Shown: positions 47,264-58,052 of the stretch, piece after piece
How the letters are laid out: each line of letters opens with the position of its first letter
Numbering within the stretch: the stretch's first letter is position 1
Source: Geodermatophilus tzadiensis
Lineage (GTDB): Bacteria; Actinomycetota; Actinomycetes; Mycobacteriales; Geodermatophilaceae
Assembly (NCBI RefSeq): GCF_003002915.1
Contig: NZ_PVTG01000017.1
Location: forward strand, 1 to 64,000
Direction of reading: 5' to 3'
DNA: 64,000 nucleotides
Position numbers and translations under genes: made by a program
Notes under the pieces: model-generated
What the model was told of the DNA's origin: nothing
The model's input: the letters and a program-made list of their open reading frames with translations, nothing else
Database searches by the model: none

Positions 47264-48349
47264 ATGAGCAGCAGTGCACTGGTCGACTGGGAGCTCGCCG
47301 GGCGCACCGCCCGCCGGCTGACCGGGCCCGGGCCCGAGACCACCCGGGAGGAGGCGGCGGCGGTCGTCGCGGAGCTGCACCGCGCCTCCGCCACCGCGGT
47401 GGCGCACGTCGAGGGCCTCACCGGCCTGCGCCCGGTCGAGGGCGGGCCGGTCCCCGAGGTCGCCGTCGTCGACCGGCCCGGCTGGATCGACGCGAACACC
47501 GCCGGCATGGCCGCGCTGCTCGACCCGCTGGCCGGCGCGCTCCTCGAGCGGTCGGAGAGCCGCCCCGGCCCGCTGGCCACCGCGATCGGCTCCCGCGCCA
47601 CCGGCGTGCAGGCCGGCGGGCTGCTGGCCTTCCTCTCCTCCCGGGTGCTGGGCCAGTACGAGGTCTTCGGCACCGGCGGCCGGCTGCTGCTCGTGGCGCC
47701 CAACATCGTCGACGCCGAGCGCCGGCTGGGCGTCGACCCGTCGGACTTCCGGCTGTGGGTGTGCCTGCACGAGGTCACCCACCAGCTGCAGTTCACCGCC
47801 TTCCCGTGGCTGCAGGACCACCTCGAGGCGCAGATCACGGAGTTCGTGCAGGCCACCGACCTGTCCCCGGACGCGCTGCGCGACCGCATGGCCGACCTGG
47901 TCCGCGGCATCAGCGACGCCGTCCGCGGCGGGGACGACGACGCCGGCTCCCAGGGCCTGATGGCGCTGGTCCGCGACCCCGCCCAGCGCGCCGTGCTCGA
48001 CCGGGTCACCGCGGTGATGAGCCTGGTCGAGGGGCACGCCGAGTTCGTCATGGACGGCGTCGGCCCCGACGTGGTGCCCTCCGTGCGCACGCTGCGCAAG
48101 CGCTTCGCCCAGCGCCGCAAGGGCCGCGGCCCGCTGGACCGGGTGCTGCGCCGGCTGCTGGGCCTGGAGCAGAAGATGAAGCAGTACGCCGACGGGCGGA
48201 CCTTCGTCGGGGGCGTCGTCGACCGGGTCGGCATGGACGGCTTCAACCGGGTCTGGTCGGGGCCGGAGACGCTGCCGCTGGTCGAGGAGCTCACCGACCC
48301 CGCCCGCTGGGTCGAGCGGGTGCACGGCCGCCCGGCCGTTCCCGCCTGA
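47264..48349 (+). CDS. Zinc-dependent metalloprotease (actinobacterial conserved family)
   Basis: A 361-residue protein with the zinc motif CLHEVTHQLQF (HExxH) near residue 167 and a downstream SLVEGHAEFVMDGVG glutamate/His segment. WIDANTAGMAALLDPL and NRVWSGPETLPLVEEL are typical of the family once named 'coenzyme F420 biosynthesis-associated', found between dacB and tilS in Actinobacteria. The in vivo substrate is unknown. The tilS gene starts 13 bp downstream. Confidence 0.88.
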   Translation: MSSSALVDWELAGRTARRLTGPGPETTREEAAAVVAELHRASATAVAHVEGLTGLRPVEGGPVPEVAVVDRPGWIDANTAGMAALLDPLAGALLERSESRPGPLATAIGSRATGVQAGGLLAFLSSRVLGQYEVFGTGGRLLLVAPNIVDAERRLGVDPSDFRLWVCLHEVTHQLQFTAFPWLQDHLEAQITEFVQATDLSPDALRDRMADLVRGISDAVRGGDDDAGSQGLMALVRDPAQRAVLDRVTAVMSLVEGHAEFVMDGVGPDVVPSVRTLRKRFAQRRKGRGPLDRVLRRLLGLEQKMKQYADGRTFVGGVVDRVGMDGFNRVWSGPETLPLVEELTDPARWVERVHGRPAVPA

Positions 48350-48362
48350 CGCCCGGACTCCG

Positions 48363-49391
48363 GTGAGCGGGCCGCCGCCGGCGGTCGCGGCCGTCCGCGG
48401 CGCCGTCCGCCCGGGCCTGCGGGCCTCGGCGCAGCCGGTGCTGGTGGCCGTCAGCGGGGGAGCGGACTCGCTCGCGCTGGCCGCCGCGGTCGCCTTCGAG
48501 GCACCCCGCGCCGGGGTGCCGGCCGGCGCGGTGACCGTCGACCACGGCCTGCAGCCCGGCTCCGCCGCCCGCGCCGCCGCCACCGCCGAGCTGGTCCGCG
48601 GCCTCGGCCTGGACCCCGTGGTGGTGCTGCCCGCCGACGTCCGCCCCGGCGGCGGCCCGGAGGCCGCGGCCCGCACCGCGCGCTACGCCGTGCTGGACGG
48701 CGCGGCGGCCGCCCACGGCGCGCGCGTCGCCCTGGGCCACACCCTCGACGACCAGGCCGAGACGGTGCTGCTGGGGCTGGGCCGGGGCTCGGGCCCGCGG
48801 TCGCTGGCCGGCATGGTGGCCCACCGCCCGCCGTACTGGCGGCCGCTGCTCGCCGTCCGCCGGTCGGCCACCCGCGAGGCGTGCGACGCGCTGGGCCTGC
48901 CGGTCTGGGACGACCCGTGGAACACCGACCCCGCCCTCCGCCGCGCCCGGCTGCGGGCCGAGGTCCTGCCGCTGCTCGAGGACGTCCTCGGCGGCGGCGT
49001 GGCCGGGGCCCTGGCCCGGACGGCGGACCTGCTGCGCGAGGACCTCGACGTCCTCGACGCCCTGGCCGACGCCGAGCGCGCCCGCCTGCCGCGCGAGGGC
49101 GGCCTGCCCGCCGCGGAGCTCGCCGCGCTGCCGGCCGCGCTGCGCCGCCGGGTGCTGCGCGGCTGGCTGCGCGAGGCCGGCGTCCCCGACCTCGCGGCGG
49201 TCCACCTCGCCGCCGTCGACGCGCTGCTCACCGGGTGGCGGGGACAGGGACCGGTGACCCTGCCGGGCGGTGCCGAGGCGCTCCGGACGTCTGGCAGGCT
49301 GGTGCTGCGGCCCGCCGGCTGCCGGGGCGCGACCGCCCGGCCGGCCGCCGACCCCCGCCCGGTCCCCCAGCCCGAGGAGCAGCACCCGTGA
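48363..49391 (+). CDS. tilS: tRNA(Ile)-lysidine synthase
   Basis: A 342-residue PP-loop enzyme. [16 protein letters not shown] (SGGxDS, about 31-36) binds [23 protein letters not shown] and [17 protein letters not shown] are TilS hallmarks. It converts C34 of tRNA-Ile(CAU) to lysidine so that it reads AUA. GTG start, GTGA overlap with hpt downstream. Confidence 0.95.
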   Translation: MSGPPPAVAAVRGAVRPGLRASAQPVLVAVSGGADSLALAAAVAFEAPRAGVPAGAVTVDHGLQPGSAARAAATAELVRGLGLDPVVVLPADVRPGGGPEAAARTARYAVLDGAAAAHGARVALGHTLDDQAETVLLGLGRGSGPRSLAGMVAHRPPYWRPLLAVRRSATREACDALGLPVWDDPWNTDPALRRARLRAEVLPLLEDVLGGGVAGALARTADLLREDLDVLDALADAERARLPREGGLPAAELAALPAALRRRVLRGWLREAGVPDLAAVHLAAVDALLTGWRGQGPVTLPGGAEALRTSGRLVLRPAGCRGATARPAADPRPVPQPEEQHP

Positions 49392-50059
49392 GCGAGACCG
49401 CGTCGGCCGAGGCCACGTCCACCGAGGCCACGTCCACCGAGGCCACGTCCACCGAGGCCGCGTCCACCGGGGCCGCGTCGACCGGGGCGGTGCCCGGCGG
49501 CCTGGGCCCCGACCACGGCTACGGCCCCGACATCCACCACGTGCTGCTGTCCGAGCAGCAGATCCAGGAGAAGATCACCGAGCTGGCCGCCGAGGTCGCC
49601 GGCGACTACGCCGGCCGGGAGGTCCTGCTGGTCGGCGTCCTCAAGGGCGCGGTGCTGTTCATGAGCGACTTCGCCCGCGCGCTGCAGCTGCCCACGCAGA
49701 TGGAGTTCATGGCCGTCTCCTCCTACGGCAGCTCCACCAGCTCCTCCGGCGTCGTCCGCATCCTCAAGGACCTCGACCGCGACATCTCCGACCGGCACGT
49801 GCTGGTGCTCGAGGACATCATCGACTCCGGCCTGACCCTGTCCTGGCTGCTGAAGAACCTGGGCAGCCGGCGGCCGGCGTCGCTGGAGGTGTGCGCGCTG
49901 CTGCGCAAGCCCGACGCGATCAAGGTCGAGGTGCCGGTGCGCTACGTCGGCTTCGACATCCCCAACGAGTTCGTCGTCGGCTACGGCCTGGACTACGCCG
50001 AGCGCTACCGCGACCTGCCCTACATCGGGACGCTGAAGCCCGAGGTCTACTCGGACTGA
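49388..50059 (+). CDS. hpt: Hypoxanthine phosphoribosyltransferase
   Basis: A 223-residue purine-salvage enzyme. Core domain from about residue 50: [33 protein letters not shown] loop, and [18 protein letters not shown] (PRPP motif). The first ~35 residues are a low-complexity [15 protein letters not shown] repeat unlike the family's usual short N-terminus, built from five 15-nt tandem units (49409-49483). GTG start overlaps tilS and has GAGGAG upstream, so the repeat is translated. A strong terminator follows. Confidence 0.94.
   Translation: MSETASAEATSTEATSTEATSTEAASTGAASTGAVPGGLGPDHGYGPDIHHVLLSEQQIQEKITELAAEVAGDYAGREVLLVGVLKGAVLFMSDFARALQLPTQMEFMAVSSYGSSTSSSGVVRILKDLDRDISDRHVLVLEDIIDSGLTLSWLLKNLGSRRPASLEVCALLRKPDAIKVEVPVRYVGFDIPNEFVVGYGLDYAERYRDLPYIGTLKPEVYSD
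49409..49483 (+). repeat. Five tandem 15-nt units in the hpt 5' end
   Basis: In-frame units encode EATST three times, then EAAST and GAAST. The first three are nearly identical at DNA level, which suggests recent slippage expansion. Confidence 0.88.
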
Positions 50060-50078
50060 CCGCCGCCCGTCCCGCCCG

Positions 50079-50114
50079 CGCCGCCGGGCCACCCGCACGG
50101 GTGGCGCGGCGGCG
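50079..50114 (+). terminator. hpt terminator
   Basis: CGCCGCCGGGCCACCC (50079-50094) pairs with GGGTGGCGCGGCGGCG (50099-50114), 16 bp with one mismatch and a 4-nt loop, 20 nt after the hpt stop. It separates the tilS-hpt unit from ftsH. Confidence 0.75.
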
Positions 50115-50281
50115 ACCGCGCAGCTCGCGGACAGGGGGTCCACAGGTGTCCCGGTGTACCGTCGAGCGCAACGACGCTGGACCGCGCGAGGGTGTCCGCC
50201 CGGCTCGCGCGGCGCGTCACCCGGACGATCAGGAGGGTCGACGGGCCAGGCCGGAGCCCTCCGGCCGCCCGGCATCGGTGT

Positions 50282-52297
<2,016 letters not shown>

Positions 52298-52370
52298 GTG
52301 GGCTCGCGAGCTCACCCGTGAGCACCGCAGCGCCGCGAGAGGTGACGACGAGCGCCAGCGAGGAGTCGGC

Positions 52371-52988
52371 GTGAGCGAGCTCCCGGAGGAGCCGGAGGAC
52401 GAGGTCCGCGTCGACCTGTCGCGCGTCGACACGGCACGGGCCGAGGCCGCCGTCCGCGAGCTGCTGCTGGCCGTGGGGGAGGACCCCGACCGGCCGGGGC
52501 TGCGCGACACCCCCGGCCGGGTGGCCCGCGCCTACGCCGAGACCTTCGCCGGTCTCTGGCAGGACCCGGGGGAGATCCTCGCGACGGTCTTCGACGAGGA
52601 CCACGACGAGCTGGTGCTGGTCAAGGACATCCCGATGTACTCGACCTGCGAGCACCACCTGGTGCCCTTCCACGGCGCCGCGCACGTCGGGTACATCCCC
52701 GGGGAGGACGGCCGGGTGACCGGGCTGTCGAAGATCGCCCGGCTGGTCGACGTCTACGCCCGGCGGCCGCAGGTGCAGGAGCGGATGACGCGGCAGATCG
52801 CCGACGCGGTCGACGAGCACCTCAAGCCGCGCGGCGTCCTCGTCGTCATCGAGGCCGAGCACCTGTGCATGGGCATGCGGGGCATCCGCAAGCCCGGCTC
52901 GATCACGGTCACCTCGGCGGTGCGCGGCATCATCCGCGACAACGCCGCCACCCGCGCCGAGGCCATGGGCCTCGTACTGGGCCGGTGA
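52371..52988 (+). CDS. folE: GTP cyclohydrolase I
   Basis: A 205-residue enzyme making 7,8-dihydroneopterin triphosphate, first step of folate synthesis. [12 protein letters not shown] and [11 protein letters not shown] carry the zinc ligands (Cys, His, Cys), and [17 protein letters not shown] is the family core. GTG start with GAGGAG upstream. It heads the folE-folP-folB-folK-DUF3180 operon, each junction overlapping. Confidence 0.96.
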   Translation: MSELPEEPEDEVRVDLSRVDTARAEAAVRELLLAVGEDPDRPGLRDTPGRVARAYAETFAGLWQDPGEILATVFDEDHDELVLVKDIPMYSTCEHHLVPFHGAAHVGYIPGEDGRVTGLSKIARLVDVYARRPQVQERMTRQIADAVDEHLKPRGVLVVIEAEHLCMGMRGIRKPGSITVTSAVRGIIRDNAATRAEAMGLVLGR

Positions 52989-53839
52989 CCGCCACCGCCC
53001 TCCCGCGGCCGGGGCGCTGCGTGGTGATGGGCGTCCTCAACGTCACCCCCGACTCGTTCTCCGACGGGGGGTGCTTCGCCGACGCGCCGACCGCGGTCGC
53101 GCACGGGCTGGCGATGCACGCGGCCGGCGCCGACTACGTCGACGTCGGGGGCGAGTCCACCCGCCCGGGCGCCGACCGCGTCGACGTCGACGAGGAGTGC
53201 CGCCGGGTGGTGCCGGTCGTCCGCGAGTTGTCGGCCGCCGGCGTGCGCACCAGCGTGGACACCACCCGGGCCGAGGTCGCCGAGGCCGCCATCGCGGCGG
53301 GCGCGGTCCTGGTCAACGACGTCAGCGGCGGGCTGGCCGACAAGAACATGGCCGACCTGGTCGCCGACACCGGCGTCCCCTGGGTGCTCATGCACTGGCG
53401 CGGGCACAGCCGCGAGATGTACGCCGCCGCCCGGTACGGCGACGTCGTCACCGAGGTGTGCGCCGAGCTGACGGCCCGGGTGGAGGACGTCGTCGCCGCC
53501 GGCGTCGACCCGCGGCAGCTGGTGCTCGACCCCGGGCTGGGCTTCGCCAAGCGCGCCGAGCACAACTGGGCGCTGCTGGGCGGCCTCGACCGGCTCATCG
53601 CCCTCGGGCTGCCGGTGCTCGTCGGCGCCTCCCGCAAGACCTTCCTCGGCCGGCTGCTCGCCGGACCGGACGCCGAGCCGCGGCCGGCCGAGCAGCGCGA
53701 CGCCGCCACCCTCGCCACCACGGTGCTCGCCGCCGAGGCCGGTGCCTGGGGCGTGCGGGCGCACGACGCCGCCTCCTCGGTGGACGCGGTGCGCACCGTG
53801 GCGGCCGTGCACGCCGCGCGGGGGCTGCACCGTGGCTGA
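52985..53839 (+). CDS. folP: Dihydropteroate synthase
   Basis: A 284-residue TIM-barrel enzyme condensing dihydropterin pyrophosphate with p-aminobenzoate; the sulfonamide target. [47 protein letters not shown] and GASRKTFLG are the conserved loops. GTG start overlaps folE by 4 bp and the 3' end overlaps folB by 8 bp. Confidence 0.96.
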   Translation: MTATALPRPGRCVVMGVLNVTPDSFSDGGCFADAPTAVAHGLAMHAAGADYVDVGGESTRPGADRVDVDEECRRVVPVVRELSAAGVRTSVDTTRAEVAEAAIAAGAVLVNDVSGGLADKNMADLVADTGVPWVLMHWRGHSREMYAAARYGDVVTEVCAELTARVEDVVAAGVDPRQLVLDPGLGFAKRAEHNWALLGGLDRLIALGLPVLVGASRKTFLGRLLAGPDAEPRPAEQRDAATLATTVLAAEAGAWGVRAHDAASSVDAVRTVAAVHAARGLHRG

Positions 53840-54206
53840 CGCCCGGCCCGACCGGATCGCCGTCCGGGGCCTGACCGCGCACGCCCACCACGGCGTCTAC
53901 GGCTTCGAGCGCGAGAACGGGCAGACGTTCGGCGTCGACGCCGTCCTCGAGGTGGACACCGCGCCGGCGGCCGCCACCGACGACCTCGCCCTGACGGTCA
54001 ACTACGCCGAGCTCGCCCAGCGGCTGCACGCCGTCCTCACCGGGGAGCCGGTCGACCTGCTCGAGACCCTCTGCCAGCGGCTGGCCGACGTCTGCCTGGC
54101 CGACCCGCTGGTGCAGGCCGCCGAGATCACCGTGCACAAGCCGCAGGCCGACCTCGGCGTCCCCTTCGACGACGTCACCGTCACCATCCGGCGGGAGCGC
54201 GCGTGA
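53832..54206 (+). CDS. folB: Dihydroneopterin aldolase
   Basis: A 124-residue enzyme producing 6-hydroxymethyl-dihydropterin. IAVRGLTAHAHHGVYGFER and NYAELAQRL match FolB, as does the late VHKPQADLGVPFDDV. GTG start at 53832 inside the folP 3' end; stop overlaps folK. Confidence 0.94.
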   Translation: MADARPDRIAVRGLTAHAHHGVYGFERENGQTFGVDAVLEVDTAPAAATDDLALTVNYAELAQRLHAVLTGEPVDLLETLCQRLADVCLADPLVQAAEITVHKPQADLGVPFDDVTVTIRRERA

Positions 54207-54706
54207 GCCGCGCCGTGCTGTCGCTCGGTGCCAACCTGGGCGACCGGGCCGGTGCCCTGCGCGGCGCGATCGAGGCGCTGAAGGACGACGGCCTGGTCGC
54301 CCGCTCGGTGCTGTACGAGACCCCGCCGTGGGGCCCGGTCGAGCAGCCGCCCTACCTCAACGCGGTCGCCGTCGTCCGCGGCGACCGCGACGCCGCCGGG
54401 TGGCTGGCCCGGGCCCACGAGCTCGAGCAGGCCGCCGGGCGCACCCGCGAGGTGCGCTGGGGCGCCCGGACCCTCGACGTCGACGTCGTCACGGTCACCG
54501 GTGACGACGGCGCCCCGGTGGTCTCCGACGACCCGGCGCTCACGCTGCCGCACCCGCGGGCGCACGAGCGGGCGTTCGTGCTCGTCCCCTGGCTGTCGCT
54601 GGACCCGACCGCCGTCCTGCCCGGACGCGGCCGCGTGGCCGACCTGGTCGCCGCGCTGCCCGCCGCGGACGTCGCCGCGGTCGTGAGGTGGGAGCACCTG
54701 CAGTGA
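54203..54706 (+). CDS. folK: 2-amino-4-hydroxy-6-hydroxymethyldihydropteridine diphosphokinase
   Basis: A 167-residue pyrophosphokinase. LSLGANLGDRAGALRGAI, YETPPWGPVEQPPYLNAV and GARTLDVDVVTV are its signatures, and LPHPRAHERAFVLVPW closes the active site. Start GTG overlaps folB; stop overlaps the DUF3180 gene. Confidence 0.95.
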   Translation: MSRAVLSLGANLGDRAGALRGAIEALKDDGLVARSVLYETPPWGPVEQPPYLNAVAVVRGDRDAAGWLARAHELEQAAGRTREVRWGARTLDVDVVTVTGDDGAPVVSDDPALTLPHPRAHERAFVLVPWLSLDPTAVLPGRGRVADLVAALPAADVAAVVRWEHLQ

Positions 54707-55230
54707 GGCCGGTGAACCGGCGGGACCTCCTCGTCGTCGGGGCCGGGCTGGCGCTGGCGGCGTGGCTGGTCGTGCGCGTGGCCTACGGCAGCCTGCCGCC
54801 GCTGCGCTGGTGGCTGCCGGTGCCGCTGGCGCTGCTCGCGGTCGCCGAGGCGCTCGGCGCCCGTACGCTGCGCGCGCGGCTGGCCGCCGAGCGGGCCGCC
54901 CGGCGCGGCGACACCCGCCCGCAGCACGGGGAAGCGGCGGCGCCGCTGGTCCGCCCGGTCGAGCCGATGCTGGTGGCCCGGCTGGCGGTGCTCGCGCAGG
55001 CCAGCGCCTTCGTCGGCGCGGCCGTCGCCGGCGTGTGGGCCGGGGTGCTGCTGCACGTGGCGCCCGCGGTGGGGCGCCTGGAGGCCGCGGCCGGCGACAC
55101 GGTCACCGCGGTCATCGGCGTGCTCTGCGCGGCCGCGCTCACCGCCGCCGCGCTGTGGCTGGAGTCGGTCTGCCGCGTGCCGCCGTCCCGGCGCGACGAC
55201 CAGCGCCCCGGAGACGGCGCTCGCGCCTGA
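54703..55230 (+). CDS. DUF3180 membrane protein
   Basis: A 175-residue protein with four hydrophobic segments: two near the N-terminus (LLVVGAGLALAAWLVVRVAY, WWLPVPLALLAVAEAL) and two after a charged loop. DUF3180 proteins follow folK in Actinobacteria (Rv3605c) and have no known function. GTG start overlaps folK by 4 bp. It is convergent with the Opu ATPase gene, 9 bp away. Confidence 0.85.
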   Translation: MRPVNRRDLLVVGAGLALAAWLVVRVAYGSLPPLRWWLPVPLALLAVAEALGARTLRARLAAERAARRGDTRPQHGEAAAPLVRPVEPMLVARLAVLAQASAFVGAAVAGVWAGVLLHVAPAVGRLEAAAGDTVTAVIGVLCAAALTAAALWLESVCRVPPSRRDDQRPGDGARA

Positions 55231-55239
55231 CGACGGGCT

Positions 55240-56424
55240 CTAGCGTGCCGGTACGGCGGCGCCGGCGGTCTCGGGGACCGTCCCGTCCACCGAGCGGCGC
55301 AGTGCCCGGTGCAGCGACTCGGGCGTGAGCACCCCGAGGAACACCTCGCCGTCGAGCACCGCCACCCAGCCGGCCTCGTGCTGCAGCATCGTGGAGAACG
55401 CCGTCTTCAGGCTGGCCTCCGCCGGCACCCAGGCGTCCATCCGGTGCGCCGCCGACCCGACGGTGCCCGCGCCGGCGGCCCGGTCGGCCGAGAGCCACCC
55501 GTGCAGCCGGCCGGCGTCGTCGAGGACCACCGCCCAGCGCGCCCCGGTGACCTGCAGCGAGGCGCGCGCGTCGGCCAGCCCGTCGGCGACGTGCACCACC
55601 GGCGGCCGCTCGAGGTCCTCGACCGAGATGCCGGTGACCGCGAGCCGCTTGAGGCCCCGGTCGGCGCCGACGAAGTCGGCCACGAAGGCGTTGGCCGGCC
55701 GGCCCAGCAGCTCCGCCGGCGGCGCGAACTGCTCGACCCGCCCGCCGGAGCTCATCACGGCGATCCGGTCGCCGAGCCGCACGGCCTCCTCGATGTCGTG
55801 GGTGACGAAGACGATCGTCTTGCGCACCGTCTCCTGCAGCCGCAGGAACTCCCCCTGCAGCCGCTCGCGGACCACCGGGTCGACGGCGGAGAACGGCTCG
55901 TCCATCAGCAGGACCGAGGGGTCGGCGGCCAGCGCCCGGGCGACGCCGGCGCGCTGGCGCTGGCCGCCGGAGAGCTGGCTGGGGTAGCGGTCGCCGTGGA
56001 CGGCGGGGTCGAGGCCGACGGTGGCCAGCAGCTCGTCCACCCGGGCCCGGGTGCGGCGCCGGTCCCAGCCCAGCAGCCGCGGCACCGTGGCCACGTTCGC
56101 CCGCACCGTCTGGTGGGGGAACAGGCCCACGTTCTGGATGACGTAGCCGATGCGGCGGCGCAGCCGGTCGGCGTCGACCCGGGTCACGTCCTCGCCGCCG
56201 AGCAGGATCCGTCCCGTCGTCGGCTCGATGACCCGGTTGATCATCTTCATCGTGGTGGTCTTGCCGCAGCCCGAGGGGCCGACCAGCACCGACAGCTCGC
56301 CCGCGGCGAAGGTCAGGTCCAGCCGCTCGACCCCGACCGTGCCGTCGGCGTAGGTCTTGCTGACCCCCTCGAGCCGGATCTCCTGCGCGGCGCCCTCCGC
56401 GCCGCTCCCGGCAGTAGCGTCCAC
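55240..56424 (-). CDS. Osmoprotectant (glycine betaine/choline-type) ABC transporter ATPase with CBS domains
   Basis: A 394-residue OpuCA/ProV-type ATPase. LVGPSGCGKTTTMKMINRVI is Walker A, YPSQLSGGQRQRAGVARAL the signature, and VLLMDEPFSAVDP Walker B. Residues about 265-385 form a tandem CBS-like region that may sense ionic strength. GTG start at 56422-56424 has GGAGGT 6 nt upstream. Divergent from two permease genes and apart from the binding-protein gene; together they form one uptake system. Confidence 0.9.
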   Translation of the reverse strand: MDATAGSGAEGAAQEIRLEGVSKTYADGTVGVERLDLTFAAGELSVLVGPSGCGKTTTMKMINRVIEPTTGRILLGGEDVTRVDADRLRRRIGYVIQNVGLFPHQTVRANVATVPRLLGWDRRRTRARVDELLATVGLDPAVHGDRYPSQLSGGQRQRAGVARALAADPSVLLMDEPFSAVDPVVRERLQGEFLRLQETVRKTIVFVTHDIEEAVRLGDRIAVMSSGGRVEQFAPPAELLGRPANAFVADFVGADRGLKRLAVTGISVEDLERPPVVHVADGLADARASLQVTGARWAVVLDDAGRLHGWLSADRAAGAGTVGSAAHRMDAWVPAEASLKTAFSTMLQHEAGWVAVLDGEVFLGVLTPESLHRALRRSVDGTVPETAGAAVPAR

Positions 56425-56463
56425 GGGGTGACCTCCCTGGGTGCGCGCCCTCTGCTGGACGCG

Positions 56464-57159
56464 GTGAGCGACCCCCCGGTGGGGCTGCTCGCGGTGGACG
56501 AGGCCCCGAACCCGTGGTTCGACCCGTCCTACGTGACCGACAACTGGGACTCCATCCTGGCCTACACCGGCGAGCACGTGCGGCTGACGGTGCTCGCGGT
56601 GGTCATCGGCGCGGTGATCGCGCTGCCCCTGGCGCTGCTGGCCCGGCGCAGCCGCTTGCTGTCCGCGCCGGTCCTCGGGCTGTCCACGGTCGTCTACACG
56701 ATCCCGTCGCTGGCGATGTTCGCGCTGCTGGTGCCCTTCACCGGGCTGTCGTCGAACACCGTGCTCGTCGGCCTGGTCGCGTACTCGCTGGTCATCCTGG
56801 TGCGCAACTTCCTGGCCGGGCTGCAGGGCGTGCCCGCCGACGTCCGGGAGGCGGCCCGGGGGATGGGGCTGTCCCCGGCCCAGGCCCTCTGGCGGGTGGA
56901 CCTCCCGCTGGCGCTGCCGGCGTTCATGGCCGGGCTGCGCATCGCCACGGTGTCCACGGTGGCGCTGACGACCGTCGGCGTGCTGGTCGGCCACGGCGGC
57001 CTCGGTCAGCTGATCACCGGCGGGTTCGCGGCGAACTTCTACCGCGCCGAGATCGTCACCGGGGCGGTCGGGTGCGTGCTGCTCACGCTGCTGGCCGACA
57101 TCCTGCTGGCCGGCGTCGAGCGGGCGCTGACCCCCTGGGCCCGGGCGGTGCGGGCGTGA
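56464..57159 (+). CDS. Osmoprotectant ABC transporter permease 1
   Basis: A 231-residue inner-membrane permease. The EAA loop reads DVREAARGMGLSPAQALWRV, and helices such as LTVLAVVIGAVIALPLALLA surround it. An in-frame GTG at 56428 would start only 3 bp from the divergent ATPase gene, so the GTG at 56464 is preferred; neither has a good ribosome binding site. Coupled to permease 2 by a GTGA overlap. Confidence 0.87.
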   Translation: MSDPPVGLLAVDEAPNPWFDPSYVTDNWDSILAYTGEHVRLTVLAVVIGAVIALPLALLARRSRLLSAPVLGLSTVVYTIPSLAMFALLVPFTGLSSNTVLVGLVAYSLVILVRNFLAGLQGVPADVREAARGMGLSPAQALWRVDLPLALPAFMAGLRIATVSTVALTTVGVLVGHGGLGQLITGGFAANFYRAEIVTGAVGCVLLTLLADILLAGVERALTPWARAVRA

Positions 57160-57893
57160 ACGAGTTCTCGCGGGCGCTGGTCTACCTCAACGACCCGTTC
57201 AACTGGTCCCGCCCCAGCGGCATCACCGACCTGGCGCTGGAGCACCTGGCCATCTCCGCGGTGGCGGTGCTGGCCGCGGCGGTGCTCGCGCTGCCGGTCG
57301 GCGTCGCCCTGGGGACGGCGCGGCGCGGCGCGGGCCTGGTCGTCGTCCTGTCCAACGTCAGCCGGGCGGTGCCCACGCTGGCGCTGCTCACCCTGTTCGC
57401 CGTCAGTCCCATCGGCTTCGGCAACCGGGCCACGACGATCGCGCTGGCGGTCTTCGCCGTCCCGCCGATCCTGACCAACACCTTCGTCGGGTTCCGCGGC
57501 GTCGACCCGGAGGTGCGCGAGGCCGCCCGCGGCATGGGGATGAGCCGCGGCCAGGTGCTCGGCCGGGTCGAGCTGCCGCTGGCCCTCCCGCTGGTGACGA
57601 CCGGCATCCGCACCGCCGCGGTGCAGGTCGTGGCCACGGCCGGCCTGGCCGCGCTGGTCGGCGGCGGGGGACTGGGCCGGCTGATCAACCTCGGCTTCGG
57701 CCAGCAGGACTACGGCGTCATGATCGCCGGCGCGATCCTGGTCGCCGGCCTCGCGCTGCTCACCGAGGCGGTGCTGGCGCTGCTGTCCTGGGCGGTCACC
57801 CCCGGACCCCGCCGTCTCCCGTTCCTGCAGGTCAGCACCCCCAGGTCGGCCAGTCCGGTTCCGGAACCGACGGCCAGCGGTGTCCCCCTGTGA
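57156..57893 (+). CDS. Osmoprotectant ABC transporter permease 2
   Basis: A 245-residue second permease with EVREAARGMGMSRGQVLGRV as EAA loop and the typical AVQVVATAGLAALVGGGGLG stretch near the C-terminus. It pairs with permease 1 to form the channel. The C-terminal 25 residues are a Pro/Ser-rich tail. A 6-bp GCGGGG/CCCCGC hairpin (57912-57934) follows the stop. Confidence 0.88.
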   Translation: MNEFSRALVYLNDPFNWSRPSGITDLALEHLAISAVAVLAAAVLALPVGVALGTARRGAGLVVVLSNVSRAVPTLALLTLFAVSPIGFGNRATTIALAVFAVPPILTNTFVGFRGVDPEVREAARGMGMSRGQVLGRVELPLALPLVTTGIRTAAVQVVATAGLAALVGGGGLGRLINLGFGQQDYGVMIAGAILVAGLALLTEAVLALLSWAVTPGPRRLPFLQVSTPRSASPVPEPTASGVPL

Positions 57894-57952
57894 GGCGGGT
57901 CCCGACCTGGAGCGGGGCTCGGTAACGACCCCGCAACACATCCGCGCCGCGA

Positions 57953-57982
57953 TTGCCCAGCTGCGGACCGCGGGAGTTGCAT
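57953..57982 (+). promoter_or_regulatory. Candidate promoter for the substrate-binding protein gene
   Basis: TTGCCC (57953-57958), 18-bp spacer, TTGCAT (57977-57982), 70 bp before the ATG. The -10 is poor. The 159-bp gap between permease 2 and this gene suggests separate expression of the binding protein. Confidence 0.3.
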
Positions 57983-58052
57983 GTCCGGCGCGGGATCCCC
58001 CGCCAGACACGCGTCGCGGCCGCCCGCCGCACGGGACACAGAAGGCGGACAC

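Noticed and set aside
49409-49483. CRISPR-like repeat array
   Set aside because: Units are 15 nt, contiguous, without spacers, and in frame inside hpt.
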